The notes: generated by a model not told the origin, from the letters alone. Positions 33,493-43,337 are shown, numbered from the stretch's first letter. The stretch: 53,073 nucleotides of DNA from an uncultured Clostridia bacterium (GCA_944387425.1 CALXEV010000007.1:1-53073), one strand, 5' to 3'. Translations and numbers: made by a program.

Positions 33493-34098
33493 TTAATACA
33501 TATTTATTGAATTTTGATATGAATTTTCTGAATAATATATCAAATTAGCATAAACTACCTTCCATTTGCCATTAACTTTTTGCAATGTTATTTCTTCCAT
33601 AGCTATTGGCATTGAATTTTGCTTTTCTTTAATTTCATTATTATCATTCATGTAGTTTGATGCAGTTTCGATTTGACCATTTATTGATACTGTAACCTGG
33701 TCTCCATCAAATGTGAAGCTAGACATTTCAATATTTGTGTGTTCAAATTTTATTCTTGTTTCTCCATCTTGATATCCTGAATTAAGATTAGCTATAGCAA
33801 AATCTTGTTGGATTTTTATTGCATCCTCATTTTCAATCATAACTTTTTCTAATTCGTTATGAAGTTCTTTTATATATTCTTGTTTTTTGTTTTCTAGTTC
33901 TTCACCTGTTAATGTTCTTATTTCTTCTGGAAGAACTGAATATTTATCTGTTATATTCAAAAAATTTTCACAAGCTACTTTTATATCAGCTCTATCTGCT
34001 TTTCTTTGCTTTTCAACTCCTGCTAAATAGATTATTAAAATAATTAACACTATTATAGTTAAAACTAAGCCTTTATTTATTTTCTTTAACTTTTTCAT
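33493..34098 (-). CDS. Membrane-anchored protein of unknown function in the ABC operon
   Basis: The 201-residue protein has a Lys-rich N-terminus, one transmembrane helix (about 10-27) and an extracytoplasmic domain whose last 60 residues resemble an NTF2-like/DUF4878-style fold (EMSSFTFDGDQVTVSINGQIE...LQKVNGKWKV). ATG 34098 is preferred: AAAGGGGG (34122-34129) is 24 nt away, but a perfect 6-bp hairpin (34105-34119) lies between and would bring it to a normal distance. An alternative ATG at 34152 overlaps the DUF4116 gene with a poor site. It may be a sensor or accessory of the exporter encoded next. Confidence 0.6.
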   Translation of the reverse strand: MKKLKKINKGLVLTIIVLIILIIYLAGVEKQRKADRADIKVACENFLNITDKYSVLPEEIRTLTGEELENKKQEYIKELHNELEKVMIENEDAIKIQQDFAIANLNSGYQDGETRIKFEHTNIEMSSFTFDGDQVTVSINGQIETASNYMNDNNEIKEKQNSMPIAMEEITLQKVNGKWKVVYANLIYYSENSYQNSINMY

Positions 34099-34141
34099 AT
34101 TTTTGCCGATTTTATCGACTTCCCCCTTTCTATTTGAACAA

Positions 34142-34672
34142 TTATTGTTCATTTAATATTGCTAATATGTCTTCATCTTTTTTTAAGTTTTCGCCCAAAA
34201 ATTCATAACATTTCTTACTTGTTTTCATTGCTGTTAATCCAATTTCTTTGTCTTCACGTAATCTATTACTTGCAAACTTAATTATAATTGGTTTATTTTT
34301 TACTGCTTCTAAAACTACTTCTTTGTCATCTCTCATTTCTTTACTTGCAAAATAAAGTATTTGACCAGATTGTTTTAGTCCTGCTAATAGCAGTTCTTTG
34401 TCTTGTAATAAATTTTCTTTTGTATAGCAATATGTCCATCCAACTTTACTTACAGAATCATATACCACCTCTCTATCTCCTTTTAGTCTATCACTCACGA
34501 ATTCTAATGCTTCTGGGTTATTATGTACTGCTTCTAATGCTATTTCTTTATCATCTTTTAATTCATCACTTGCAAATTCTAATAATGCTCCTTCTTTTTT
34601 TACATTTTCTAAAACATATTCTCTGTTATTTGCATTTTGCTTCATTTTTGTGACTTCAATTCTTTCTGGCAT
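34142..34672 (-). CDS. DUF4116 repeat protein
   Basis: The 176-residue cytoplasmic protein consists of four helical repeats with the pattern LxxASxxLKxDKEIxLEAVxNxP (around residues 22, 46, 96 and 120), typical of DUF4116. These repeats are found in bacteria, protists and giant viruses, and have no assigned biochemical role; protein-protein binding is likely. RBS AAGGAG precedes ATG 34672. It is first in the run with the membrane protein and the ABC exporter, suggesting a shared function. Confidence 0.8.
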   Translation of the reverse strand: MPERIEVTKMKQNANNREYVLENVKKEGALLEFASDELKDDKEIALEAVHNNPEALEFVSDRLKGDREVVYDSVSKVGWTYCYTKENLLQDKELLLAGLKQSGQILYFASKEMRDDKEVVLEAVKNKPIIIKFASNRLREDKEIGLTAMKTSKKCYEFLGENLKKDEDILAILNEQ

Positions 34673-34708
34673 TTCTAACTCCTTTCTCTCATAATGTAGG
34701 TCAATATT

Positions 34709-34737
34709 ATAAAAAGACCATATTTTGTTTATGGCCT
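34709..34737 (-). terminator. Terminator of recN
   Basis: GGCCATA/TATGGTC stem (34730-34736 with 34716-34722), with a U-tract after it on the minus strand, about 70 nt after the recN stop. Confidence 0.6.
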
Positions 34738-34807
34738 AATTATATCACTCAATTTTCACTTTTTCTATACTTCTTTATTAATACTTTATTAACAATTTAT
34801 TAATATA

Positions 34808-36439
34808 TTATGATGCTTTTTGATTTCTCAATTCATTTGCATATTTAAGTGTTACTTCATTTATTTCTCCTGAAGAAATTCTAGCAATTTCACATATTAC
34901 TTCTTGCTCATTTAATAATTGTACACTTGTAGTAGTTCTTTCATTTTCTACTTTTTTGCTAATGAAATAATTATAATCTGCAATTGCAGCAATTGGTGCT
35001 AAATGTGATACACATATTACTTGATGTTCTTTTGATATACTTTTCATTTTACTTGCAACTGTTCTAGATGCTTTCCCACTAATACCTGTATCTATTTCAT
35101 CAAATATTACTACTGGAATTCTATCAACTTCTGTCAATACTTTTTTGATTGCAAGCATAATTCTTGACATTTCTCCACCAGAAGCTATTTTGCTTAACTC
35201 ACTTTCATTTTCTCCGACATTTGTTTTTATAAGGATTTGTACACTGTCTTTTCCATCTTCGAAAAATTCATTTATTTTATATTCTACTTTTATATTTATT
35301 ATTGCATTTGTCATCTCTAAATCTAATAATTCCTTATTAATTTTAGAACTTAATTTTTGTGCTTCTTCTTTTCTAATTTCACTAATTTTTTCTGCAAGTT
35401 TTGTCATTTCATTTTCTAACTCTTTTTGTTCTTTTTTTAGTTGTTCATTATATTTGTCAACATTTTCTATTTTATCTATTTCTGTTTTTACTTCTTCTCC
35501 ATATTTTAATATTTCTTCTATGTTGTTTCCATATTTTCTTTTTAAATTATAAAGTGTATCAAGTCTTGTTTCTATTTTTTCTATTTCTCGCTCATCAAAT
35601 TCTATATCTTCCATATAATTATTTATATCTCTTGATACTTCTTGAAGATTATAATATGAATTTCTTAAGTTTTCGATTGTTTCTGTATATTTTGAATCTA
35701 TTTCTTCTATTTTTTCTAATGCTCTAATTGCTGAACTTAGCATGTCTATGGTATTTTCTCCAACAGCTTCATTTGCTTCTGACAAGTTTTTAGCTATTTT
35801 TTCAGAATTTAATATAATCTTTCTCTTTTCTTCTAACTTCTCTTCTTCTCCTGTTTTTAATTTTGCTTCTTGGATTTCATTTAGTTGATATCTTAATAAA
35901 TCTAATTTTCTTTGTTTTTCTTTTTCGTCTCCATAATTTTCTCTTAATTCTCTTTTTATTTCATTATATCTAGTATATTTATTTTTATATTCTACTTTTA
36001 AGTCAAAAATTTCTTTTCCTATAAAATTATCTAAATATTTAATATGTGTTTTATTATCAAATAGTTGTTGATTTGCATTTTGTCCATGTATTTCAATATA
36101 ATTACTCATAAAATTTTTTAGTTCTGCTACAGTTACTAATCTTCCATTAATTTTACACATATTTCTACCATTTGAATATATTTCTCTTGTTATTATTATA
36201 TTTCCATCTACAGAATTGATATCGTCTGGTGAATACATACATAGTTCTACATATGAATGATTTTCGCCTTTTCTAATTATTTCTTTAGAAAATCTTCCAC
36301 CACATATAATATTAATTGCATCTATTATTAATGATTTTCCTGCTCCTGTTTCTCCTGTGAATACATTCATTCCTTTGTTTAAATTTATTTCTAAATCATC
36401 TATTATTCCTATATTTTTTATATGTATATTTGAAATCAT
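34808..36439 (-). CDS. recN: DNA repair protein RecN
   Basis: RecN is an SMC-like ATPase that acts on double-strand breaks. The 543-residue protein has Walker A GETGAGKSLIIDAI near the N-terminus, an HGQNANQQLFD motif typical of RecN, two long coiled-coil arms, and the C-terminal signature LSKIASGGEMSRIMLAIKKVL followed by PVVIFDEIDTGISG. Length is normal. The upstream region, between it and uvrA, contains a separate ncRNA transcribed in the same direction, whose terminator lies 120 nt before the start. Confidence 0.96.
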   Translation of the reverse strand: MISNIHIKNIGIIDDLEINLNKGMNVFTGETGAGKSLIIDAINIICGGRFSKEIIRKGENHSYVELCMYSPDDINSVDGNIIITREIYSNGRNMCKINGRLVTVAELKNFMSNYIEIHGQNANQQLFDNKTHIKYLDNFIGKEIFDLKVEYKNKYTRYNEIKRELRENYGDEKEKQRKLDLLRYQLNEIQEAKLKTGEEEKLEEKRKIILNSEKIAKNLSEANEAVGENTIDMLSSAIRALEKIEEIDSKYTETIENLRNSYYNLQEVSRDINNYMEDIEFDEREIEKIETRLDTLYNLKRKYGNNIEEILKYGEEVKTEIDKIENVDKYNEQLKKEQKELENEMTKLAEKISEIRKEEAQKLSSKINKELLDLEMTNAIINIKVEYKINEFFEDGKDSVQILIKTNVGENESELSKIASGGEMSRIMLAIKKVLTEVDRIPVVIFDEIDTGISGKASRTVASKMKSISKEHQVICVSHLAPIAAIADYNYFISKKVENERTTTSVQLLNEQEVICEIARISSGEINEVTLKYANELRNQKAS

Positions 36440-36560
36440 TTTTAACCTCTTCCTGATACATATACTACAAATATATGTTCGTGTTTATTATACAATTCTT
36501 TTTTGTTAATTGTCAATACTTTTTGCGAACTTTTTTTCGTTTTTATTAACTTTAAAAAAG

Positions 36561-36600
36561 TAAAAAGGCGCCCCCCTATCAACTATTGCTGATAGGGGGG
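36561..36600 (-). terminator. Terminator of the ncRNA
   Basis: A perfect 10-bp stem, CCCCCCTATC/GATAGGGGGG (36571-36580 with 36591-36600), is followed on the minus strand by CGCC and T5. Confidence 0.9.
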
Positions 36601-36756
36601 CTACTGTATGCTAGACCACTAGAGCATAAACTCTGGGTCTTAGGATAGGGATTCTTAACGTGAGGAGGTAAAACTCAAGGTTGTGAATCATGAAAAATAT
36701 TTACATGACAGAATCCCTTTTAATGTTACGAGCATGTGCTTATTAGCACTTAATGC
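36561..36756 (-). ncRNA. Unassigned structured ncRNA of about 195 nt
   Basis: The minus-strand unit has a promoter just upstream and ends in a strong terminator. The predicted fold in 5' to 3' order is a hairpin (36745-36749/36736-36740), then a closing stem 36731-36735/36608-36612 around a junction with an 8-bp stem (36710-36717/36648-36655) holding a small hairpin (36704-36708/36688-36692), and a composite hairpin (36636-36640/36613-36617 with inner 36631-36634/36621-36624). A single-stranded-looking ACCTCCT (36663-36669) resembles the 16S anti-Shine-Dalgarno. No long ORF exists. The branched shape argues against 6S RNA; the raiA motif of Firmicutes is a candidate I could not test. Confidence 0.7.
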
Positions 36757-36762
36757 ATTATT

Positions 36763-36791
36763 ATAATACCATAAATTAACATAATTGTCAA
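36763..36791 (-). promoter_or_regulatory. Sigma-A promoter of the ncRNA
   Basis: TTGACA (36786-36791), a 17-nt spacer and TATTAT (36763-36768) on the minus strand. An overlapping TATAAT at 20-nt spacing is the alternative -10. The predicted start of transcription is near 36756. Confidence 0.75.
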
Positions 36792-36833
36792 CATTTTTGT
36801 CGATTTTTTTAGAAAATGTTGATTTTTGAATAT

Positions 36834-39662
36834 TTATTGTTCCAAATATTTTTTTAGGAACTTCCCTGTATAACTTCTCTCATTTTTACAAATTTGCTCT
36901 GGAGTACCTACTGCAACAACTTCTCCTCCTGCATCTCCACCTTCTGGTCCTAAATCAATAATATGATCTGCTGTTTTTATTAAATCTAAATTATGTTCTA
37001 TTACAATAATAGTATTTCCTGTATCTACAAGTCTTTGTAAGATATCTACTAATCTATGGACATCAGCTATATGTAATCCTGTAGTTGGTTCGTCTAATAT
37101 ATAAAGAGTTTTTCCTGTTGCCCTTTTTGATAATTCTGTTGCAAGTTTTACACGTTGTGCTTCTCCTCCAGATAGTGTAGTTGAAGGTTGTCCTAGTTTT
37201 ATATATCCTAACCCTACATCATATAGTGTTTGAATTTTTTGTTTTATTTTTGGAATATTTGCAAAGAATTCTAATGCTTCTTCAACTGTCATATCTAATA
37301 CATCTGCTATATTCTTTCCTTTATATTTAACTTCTAGAGTTTCTCTGTTATATCTTTTTCCTTTACATACTTCACAAGGAACATATACATCTGGTAAGAA
37401 ATGCATTTCTATTCTATGAACACCATCACCAGAACAACTTTCACATCTTCCTCCTGATACATTAAAACTAAATCTGCCTTTTTCATATCCACGCATTTTA
37501 GCTTCATTTGTTCCTGCAAATATATCTCTTATTAAATCAAATGTACCTGTATATGTTGCTGGATTTGAACGTGGTGTTCTTCCTATTGGTGATTGGTCTA
37601 TATTTATTATTTTATCAATATTTTCTAAGCCTTTAACTTGTTTGCATTTTCCTGGTTTTTCATTTGAACCATTCAATTGTTGTGATATATTTTTATATAA
37701 AACTTCATTTATTAATGTACTTTTTCCTGAACCTGATACACCTGTAACACAAATAAATTTTCCTAGTGGAAATTTTACACTAATATTTTTTAAGTTGTTT
37801 TCTGTTGCTCCAACAACTTCAATATTTTTCTTATTTCCTTTTCTTCTTGTTTTTGGAACATTAATTCTTTTTCTTCCACTTAAATAATCTCCTGTTATTG
37901 AACCTGGTATATTTTTTATTTCTTCTGCAGTTCCTTGTGCCATTACTTGTCCACCATGTACACCCGCTCCTGGTCCAATATCTATTATTTGGTCTGCTGC
38001 ATACATTGTATCTTCATCATGTTCTACAACTAATAGTGTATTTCCTAAATCTCTTAATTTTTTTAGTGTTGCTATTAATTTATCATTATCTCTTTGATGA
38101 AGTCCAATACTTGGTTCATCTAATATATATAATACTCCTGTTAATCCTGAACCTATTTGTGTTGCTAAACGAATACGTTGTGCTTCTCCTCCAGATAATG
38201 TTCCTGCACTTCTTGAAAGTGTAAGATACTCAAGTCCAACATCTATTAAGAATTGTAATCTTGCATCAATTTCTTTTAAAATCATATCTGCTATCATTTT
38301 TTGTGAAGATGTTAATTCAAGATTTCTTAAGAATTCTTGTAATTGTCTAATCGACATATCTGTAATTTCGTTGATATTTTTATCTCCAATTTTGATGCAT
38401 AATATTTCTTTTTTTAGTCTTGCACCATTACATTCATCACAATGCATATTACTCATATACATTTCGTAAAAATCTCTCATTCCTTGAGATTTTGTTTCAT
38501 TATGACGTCTTTCTAGTGTTGGTATTACTCCTTCAAATGGTGCTCTAAATTTTCTTATTCCTGCATATGATTCATATTCAAAATCTATTTCTTCAGAACC
38601 TGTTCCATATAATATTTTTTCTATAAAATCTCTTGGTAAATCTTTGATTTTTTTATTTTTTATGTCTATTCCATAATGCCTTCCTACACTTTCAAAGTAC
38701 ATTCTTGCCATTGTGTCGCCTTTTTTCATTGTACTTGAACCAAATGCTTTTACACCATCATATAATGTTTTATTTTTGTCAGGAATGATTAAATCTTCAT
38801 CCATTTTCATTAAATATCCTATTCCTGAACATTTTGGGCAAGCTCCGTATGGATTATTAAATGAAAACATTCTTGGTGTTAATTCTGGAAAACTAAATCC
38901 ACAGTCTGGACAAGCATAATTACAGCTATATAGTACTGGCTTTTTTCCAATAACGTCAATTAATACCATATTGTCCGCTTTTTTTAATGCAATTTCAATT
39001 GATTCTGTTAATCTACTTGTGATATCTTCTTTTATTACTAATCTATCAACAACTACTTCTATTTCATGTTTTTTATTTTTGTCAAGTTTTATCTCATCTG
39101 TTAATTCATATATCTCTCCATCTACTCTAACTCTTGCAAATCCATCTTTTTGTAGTTCTTCAAATAGTTTAGTATATTCTCCTTTTCTACTTCTTACTAC
39201 TGGAGCTAATATTTGTATTCTTGTTCCTGGCTCTAGTTTTAAAACATTATCAACTATTTGGTCTATTGATTGTTTTTCTATTTTTTTACCACAGTTTGGG
39301 CAATATGGAACTCCGATTCTTGCAAAAAGTAAACGTATGTAATCATATATTTCTGTTACTGTTCCTACTGTTGAACGAGGATTTTTAGATGTAGTTTTTT
39401 GGTCTATTGAAATTGCAGGAGAAAGACCATCTATTGATTCTACATCTGGCTTTTCCATTAAACCTAAAAATTGTCTTGCATATGATGATAAACTTTCTAC
39501 ATATCTTCTTTGTCCTTCTGCATATAATGTGTCAAATGCAAGTGAGGACTTTCCTGAACCAGAAAGCCCTGTTATTACTACTAATTTGTCTCTAGGTATT
39601 TCTAAGTTGATATTTTTTAGATTATGTTCTTTTGCCCCTTTTATGATAATTTTGTCATTCAT
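36834..39662 (-). CDS. uvrA: Excinuclease ABC subunit A
   Basis: UvrA detects bulky DNA lesions and loads UvrB. The 942-residue protein contains two ABC modules, each split by a zinc-binding insertion: Walker [13 protein letters not shown] and [10 protein letters not shown], zinc fingers CPNCGKKI.. / [14 protein letters not shown] and [14 protein letters not shown], and two signatures [20 protein letters not shown] and [19 protein letters not shown]. Length is standard. It follows the transglutaminase-like gene with 15 nt between them. uvrB is 3.7 kb away on the opposite strand, so the genes are not an operon here, unlike in most Firmicutes. Confidence 0.97.
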   Translation of the reverse strand: MNDKIIIKGAKEHNLKNINLEIPRDKLVVITGLSGSGKSSLAFDTLYAEGQRRYVESLSSYARQFLGLMEKPDVESIDGLSPAISIDQKTTSKNPRSTVGTVTEIYDYIRLLFARIGVPYCPNCGKKIEKQSIDQIVDNVLKLEPGTRIQILAPVVRSRKGEYTKLFEELQKDGFARVRVDGEIYELTDEIKLDKNKKHEIEVVVDRLVIKEDITSRLTESIEIALKKADNMVLIDVIGKKPVLYSCNYACPDCGFSFPELTPRMFSFNNPYGACPKCSGIGYLMKMDEDLIIPDKNKTLYDGVKAFGSSTMKKGDTMARMYFESVGRHYGIDIKNKKIKDLPRDFIEKILYGTGSEEIDFEYESYAGIRKFRAPFEGVIPTLERRHNETKSQGMRDFYEMYMSNMHCDECNGARLKKEILCIKIGDKNINEITDMSIRQLQEFLRNLELTSSQKMIADMILKEIDARLQFLIDVGLEYLTLSRSAGTLSGGEAQRIRLATQIGSGLTGVLYILDEPSIGLHQRDNDKLIATLKKLRDLGNTLLVVEHDEDTMYAADQIIDIGPGAGVHGGQVMAQGTAEEIKNIPGSITGDYLSGRKRINVPKTRRKGNKKNIEVVGATENNLKNISVKFPLGKFICVTGVSGSGKSTLINEVLYKNISQQLNGSNEKPGKCKQVKGLENIDKIINIDQSPIGRTPRSNPATYTGTFDLIRDIFAGTNEAKMRGYEKGRFSFNVSGGRCESCSGDGVHRIEMHFLPDVYVPCEVCKGKRYNRETLEVKYKGKNIADVLDMTVEEALEFFANIPKIKQKIQTLYDVGLGYIKLGQPSTTLSGGEAQRVKLATELSKRATGKTLYILDEPTTGLHIADVHRLVDILQRLVDTGNTIIVIEHNLDLIKTADHIIDLGPEGGDAGGEVVAVGTPEQICKNERSYTGKFLKKYLEQ

Positions 39663-39677
39663 TTTTTATTCCCCCTA

Positions 39678-40784
39678 CTAGTCGTCTAATGAAATTCCAT
39701 CTGTTTTTGTTTTTCCGTTTATATATTGCTCTAATTTCTTTTTTCCAAATTCACTTTTTGGTCTCATCATAGTTTTTAGGTCTTTATATCCTATATGTAA
39801 ATTTGTTTCTAGAAATTTCTTTAAAAGTTCAGGTTCTATTCTTTCAACAGCACCTTTTTGATTTGAATATAAAAATATGTCATTTATATCTGTATCTGAA
39901 TAGTAAATTATATATGAATGTGAAACTTTTTCTTCTCCTTGTGAATTTTCTCTTGTCAAATAACAAGGCAATAAGAATATTTTATCTGTACTATCAAAGT
40001 GTGAATTTGATAATTTTACCAAGAATTTTTCATAGAACTCATATGATGCTACTACCCCAGCTGTTTCTAATGCTTTTTTTATCTCTGGATCATTCATAAA
40101 TTCTTGCATTTTTTCATATTCTGATTTATCTGTTGCATTTAAATCTTTTACTAATTTATGGGCATAATCATCTAAATATTTTTCTCCTTCTTTTAAATAT
40201 CCTACTGTTCTCATTATTTTATCAATTTCTTCATCTTCTTGTGTAAACATATATTCACTGCTTATTCTAGCTCCTAAATTTCTTGGTCTTCTTTTTGTTT
40301 TTAATGCTTTTGCTTCATCTTGGACATCTATTTTTACTTCTTCACCTGATTTAAGCTTTACTATTGCATATAAGTGTTCTTCTATACCTGTTGCATATAG
40401 TTGAAAATATTCTGAATATTGATATGTACCAAATCCTCTTTCTACACCTTCCAATATTACATTTAATCCATTTTTATCTGCAATATATTTATATACCATT
40501 GCTAACATTTTGCATGTTGCTTCAGGTGAAATATCCATTTCTCCAACATCTTCTATTGTTACTTTTTCACCTTTTGAATTGCTTTTTAGTCTTTCTTTAA
40601 ATTCTTGATGCATTTTCCCCTCACTTTTAGTGTGAAAGAAAAAATTTGGGTCAAATGCCATTACTTTTAATTGTTCTACTAAAACAGCTATTGCTTTTTC
40701 TTTTTCGGTAAAGTCTCTTCCTATTTCTTGCTCTCTGTTTTGTATATTTTCAGTTACTATTTTTTCAATTTCTTTTATTTTCAT
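39678..40784 (-). CDS. Transglutaminase-like cysteine-fold protein C, upstream of uvrA
   Basis: The 368-residue cytoplasmic protein has a plausible Cys-His-Asp set: Cys91 in [15 protein letters not shown], His137 in [10 protein letters not shown], and Asp153 in [13 protein letters not shown]. The order and spacing follow the transglutaminase-like pattern also seen in the two proteins at 712 and 1852, although overall similarity is low. The C-terminal domain (about 240-345) is distinct. ATG 40784 is chosen because GAAAGGTG lies just upstream; the in-frame GTG at 40793 overlaps that site. It precedes uvrA by 15 nt. Function is unknown. Confidence 0.6.
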   Translation of the reverse strand: MKIKEIEKIVTENIQNREQEIGRDFTEKEKAIAVLVEQLKVMAFDPNFFFHTKSEGKMHQEFKERLKSNSKGEKVTIEDVGEMDISPEATCKMLAMVYKYIADKNGLNVILEGVERGFGTYQYSEYFQLYATGIEEHLYAIVKLKSGEEVKIDVQDEAKALKTKRRPRNLGARISSEYMFTQEDEEIDKIMRTVGYLKEGEKYLDDYAHKLVKDLNATDKSEYEKMQEFMNDPEIKKALETAGVVASYEFYEKFLVKLSNSHFDSTDKIFLLPCYLTRENSQGEEKVSHSYIIYYSDTDINDIFLYSNQKGAVERIEPELLKKFLETNLHIGYKDLKTMMRPKSEFGKKKLEQYINGKTKTDGISLDD

Positions 40785-40886
40785 TTTTATCACCTTTCAT
40801 AAAATTACTCTATTATTATATCAAATGTTTGTTTCTTTTTCAAGGATAATAGACTATTTCTAATTATTCTTATGCATTTACAATAC

Positions 40887-42044
40887 TTATGAAATGTAAT
40901 TATTTATTTTTAAATTTAAATTATCTATTTTCTTATTAATAAACATTATAAATCTTTTTATTAATGATATATGTGTTATTAATTTATATAATCCTCTTCT
41001 TACTAAATCAATAATTAAACATAGTATAAATACAGCAAATATTATAAAGACTATGTAAAGTATCATAAACCAAGAATCAGCATATTTTATTGCATTAAAT
41101 TTTTCCCATATAATAAATCTAAAATTAAAGTTATAATGTATCAAATAAATTGAAAAAACAGATGGTGAAATTATAGTTATTAATTTGGTTAAAAATTTAG
41201 AGTTTATTTTTATGGTTTTAAACTTCATAAATAATAAAACTGTCATTGCAATAACTATCAAATTATAGAACTCTCTAAAATTTGTTAATAATCTATAAAA
41301 TATAGGATGTAAATTATCATCATATATAAATATTTTGTTAAATTTAGTTGTAAGTGTATAACAATATATTAATATAAATGTAAGTATTAAATATTTTATA
41401 ATATAATATTTATCTTTTTTTATACTAGCAAATTTTTTCATGTAAAATCCAATTGAATACATCATAAATACAGGTAGAATTTTTGCTGAAAGTAATTCAT
41501 TTGGATTAATGGTCATACGAACAATGGATAATAAAAAGATCCATAGTATAAGCATAAATTTGAATTGCTTTTTAGACAAAATGTTTAGCCACATATTTAA
41601 TATTGGTGAAAACATATATAATATAAAATATGCGTTTACAAACCAATAACTACCAGATGAAATTGGAAAAAATGCTGAAAACTTATTTGTTTTTATATTT
41701 ATTAATGTCCCTATAAAATATAATAATAAAGAATAAAATACTACTCTTCCATATAAAAGAAATATTTTTTTCAAGTTAATTTTATAACTAGACATATAAT
41801 AACCTGATATTATAAAAAATGTTGGTACGGCTACTAAAGATAATGTGTCTAATATTCTAATACCAGCTAAATTATAAGTAGGTATTTTTGAATTTCCTAA
41901 AAGATTACCATTTCCTAAGCAATGAATTGTAATTACCATTAACATTGCAATAATTCTTAATAAATCAATATTTGTATCTCTTGTTTTTGGTTTATTTGTA
42001 GTGAACTTTTCTTGTTCTACTCTTTCTTTTGTATAAGTATTCAT
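40887..42044 (-). CDS. Acyltransferase 3 (OafA/YrhL-type) membrane protein
   Basis: The 385-residue protein starts with a charged N-terminus, then IDLLRIIAMLMVITIHCLG (the conserved family opening with a catalytic-type His) and about ten transmembrane helices. Family members transfer acyl groups to surface polysaccharides, peptidoglycan or lipids. ATG 42044 is preferred because CAGGAGG lies 9 nt upstream; the ATG at 42053 overlaps that site. The C-terminus is Lys/Asn-rich. It is monocistronic, with a near-consensus promoter. The acceptor substrate is unknown. Confidence 0.85.
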   Translation of the reverse strand: MNTYTKERVEQEKFTTNKPKTRDTNIDLLRIIAMLMVITIHCLGNGNLLGNSKIPTYNLAGIRILDTLSLVAVPTFFIISGYYMSSYKINLKKIFLLYGRVVFYSLLLYFIGTLINIKTNKFSAFFPISSGSYWFVNAYFILYMFSPILNMWLNILSKKQFKFMLILWIFLLSIVRMTINPNELLSAKILPVFMMYSIGFYMKKFASIKKDKYYIIKYLILTFILIYCYTLTTKFNKIFIYDDNLHPIFYRLLTNFREFYNLIVIAMTVLLFMKFKTIKINSKFLTKLITIISPSVFSIYLIHYNFNFRFIIWEKFNAIKYADSWFMILYIVFIIFAVFILCLIIDLVRRGLYKLITHISLIKRFIMFINKKIDNLNLKINNYIS

Positions 42045-42066
42045 TATAAACATCCTCCTGATAAAT

Positions 42067-42096
42067 ATTATAATATTTATAATATTTCATTGTCAA
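42067..42096 (-). promoter_or_regulatory. Sigma-A promoter of the acyltransferase gene
   Basis: TTGACA (42091-42096), an 18-nt spacer and TATAAT (42067-42072) on the minus strand, about 20 nt before the RBS and start. Confidence 0.7.
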
Positions 42097-42132
42097 CATT
42101 TTAAAGCTTACATTATCTAAACATGTAATTAC

Positions 42133-42161
42133 TTGTTTTTTAAAGAAAAATATGTTATAAA
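42133..42161 (+). promoter_or_regulatory. Putative promoter of the kinase-uvrB run
   Basis: TTGTTT (42133-42138), a 17-nt spacer and TATAAA (42156-42161), 38 nt before the small partner gene. Confidence 0.45.
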
Positions 42162-42199
42162 TATTATTAAGTTATATAAAAACATTAAGGGAGTTTTTT

Positions 42200-42424
42200 A
42201 TGAATTTAAATTATAGTGATAATATTTTAGAAAAATGTCTTCCAAAATATCTAGAAGAGGATTTAAAAAAATTAAAAGATGGAATAAAAAATAAAGTAAG
42301 TTATTTAGATTGTTTAATTAATGAATTACAAGGCTCTGTAAATAGTGCATTTGTAGATGGAGATATTACAGAAGAACAGTGTAATTATTTTTATAAAAAA
42401 TATATTTACGGTGGATTAGTTTAA
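42200..42424 (+). CDS. Small acidic partner of the HipA-like kinase
   Basis: The 74-residue acidic protein is predicted all-helical (LEKCLPKYLEEDLKKLKDGIKNKVSYLDCLINELQGSVNSAFVDGDITEEQCNYFYKKYI, given here as a region, about residues 10-70). It has no evident helix-turn-helix, so it does not look like a classic HipB antitoxin. It lies 34 nt before the kinase gene in the same direction with RBS AAGGGAG; the two likely form a module. I do not recognise the family. Confidence 0.65.
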   Translation: MNLNYSDNILEKCLPKYLEEDLKKLKDGIKNKVSYLDCLINELQGSVNSAFVDGDITEEQCNYFYKKYIYGGLV

Positions 42425-42458
42425 TAAACAAGATTATTATGTTAATAGGAGGCTAATT

Positions 42459-43337
42459 ATGATAGATTTTACAAATTGTGAAATAAATAAATTTAAATAT
42501 TATGGTGGAAAAAATGGAGGAAAAATCTGCATTAGCTACAATAATGAAGATTACATGTTAAAATTTCCTGGAATTAATGAAGGAATATCTGAACATGGAT
42601 ATTCAAATAATTGTATTTCAGAATATGTAGCTTGTAACATAATAAAAACATTAGGACTTAAAGTGCAAGATACATTATTAGGTTTATATAATTTAAATGG
42701 TTCAGCAAAAATTGTTGTAGCGTGCAAGGATTTTACTTCAAACGGAACTGTGTTAAAACAATTTGCAGAGCTTAAAAATAGTCAAGTAGAAACATCTAAA
42801 AATGGTTATGGAACAGAATTAGATGAAATAGAAAAAACTATAGATGAACAACAAATATATGATGTAAAAGATTTAAAAGATTTCTTTTGGGATATGTTTA
42901 TAGCAGACTGCTTAGTAGGAAATTTTGATAGACATAATGGTAACTGGGGATTCTTAATAAACGAAGGTTTTAAAGAAATAGAAATCGCTCCTATCTATGA
43001 TTGTGCTTCTTGTTTATATCCTCAATTAACAGATGAAAGAATAGCACAAATAATAAATGATGAAGCAGAAATGGAAGCTAGAGTATTTGTATTTCCAACT
43101 TCTGCTCTAAAAATAAAAGACAAAAAAATTAACTATTTTGAATATATAAGTAGTTTAGAGAATGAAAATTGTAATACAGCTTTACTTAAAATTTTTCCTA
43201 AAATTAATTTAGAAAAAATTAATAGTATTATTGATAAAACTCCATTTATCTCAGATATTAGAAAAGAATTTTATAAAAAGATAATAAATATGAGATATAC
43301 TAAAATATTAAAATATAGTTTTGAAAAATGCAAATAA
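42459..43337 (+). CDS. HipA/CtkA-like Ser/Thr kinase
   Basis: The 292-residue protein has kinase marks of the HipA superfamily, as in HipA C-terminal and CtkA-type proteins. These are Lys35 in the nucleotide-binding strand (YMLKFPG), a Ser/Asn-rich loop at 45-52, the catalytic motif NFDRHNGNWGF (Asp157, Asn162 region) and the metal-binding PIYDCAS (Asp181). HipA toxins phosphorylate tRNA synthetases; CtkA relatives phosphorylate host or other proteins. The N-terminal HipA subdomain is absent, so it is a short form. It follows a 74-aa gene and precedes uvrB by 17 nt. A toxin role is inference only. Confidence 0.8.
   Translation: MIDFTNCEINKFKYYGGKNGGKICISYNNEDYMLKFPGINEGISEHGYSNNCISEYVACNIIKTLGLKVQDTLLGLYNLNGSAKIVVACKDFTSNGTVLKQFAELKNSQVETSKNGYGTELDEIEKTIDEQQIYDVKDLKDFFWDMFIADCLVGNFDRHNGNWGFLINEGFKEIEIAPIYDCASCLYPQLTDERIAQIINDEAEMEARVFVFPTSALKIKDKKINYFEYISSLENENCNTALLKIFPKINLEKINSIIDKTPFISDIRKEFYKKIINMRYTKILKYSFEKCK

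Noticed and set aside
36690-36746. Plus-strand 18-codon ORF starting MKNIYMTESL, a possible leader peptide
   Set aside because: The promoter and terminator around it point to the minus strand, nothing downstream on the plus strand would be regulated, and the AGGAGGT is too far from the ATG.
36561-36756. 6S RNA, tmRNA, RNase P RNA or SRP RNA
   Set aside because: No long imperfect hairpin with central bubble, no CCA or tag ORF, and none of the conserved P or SRP motifs could be found; kept as unassigned.
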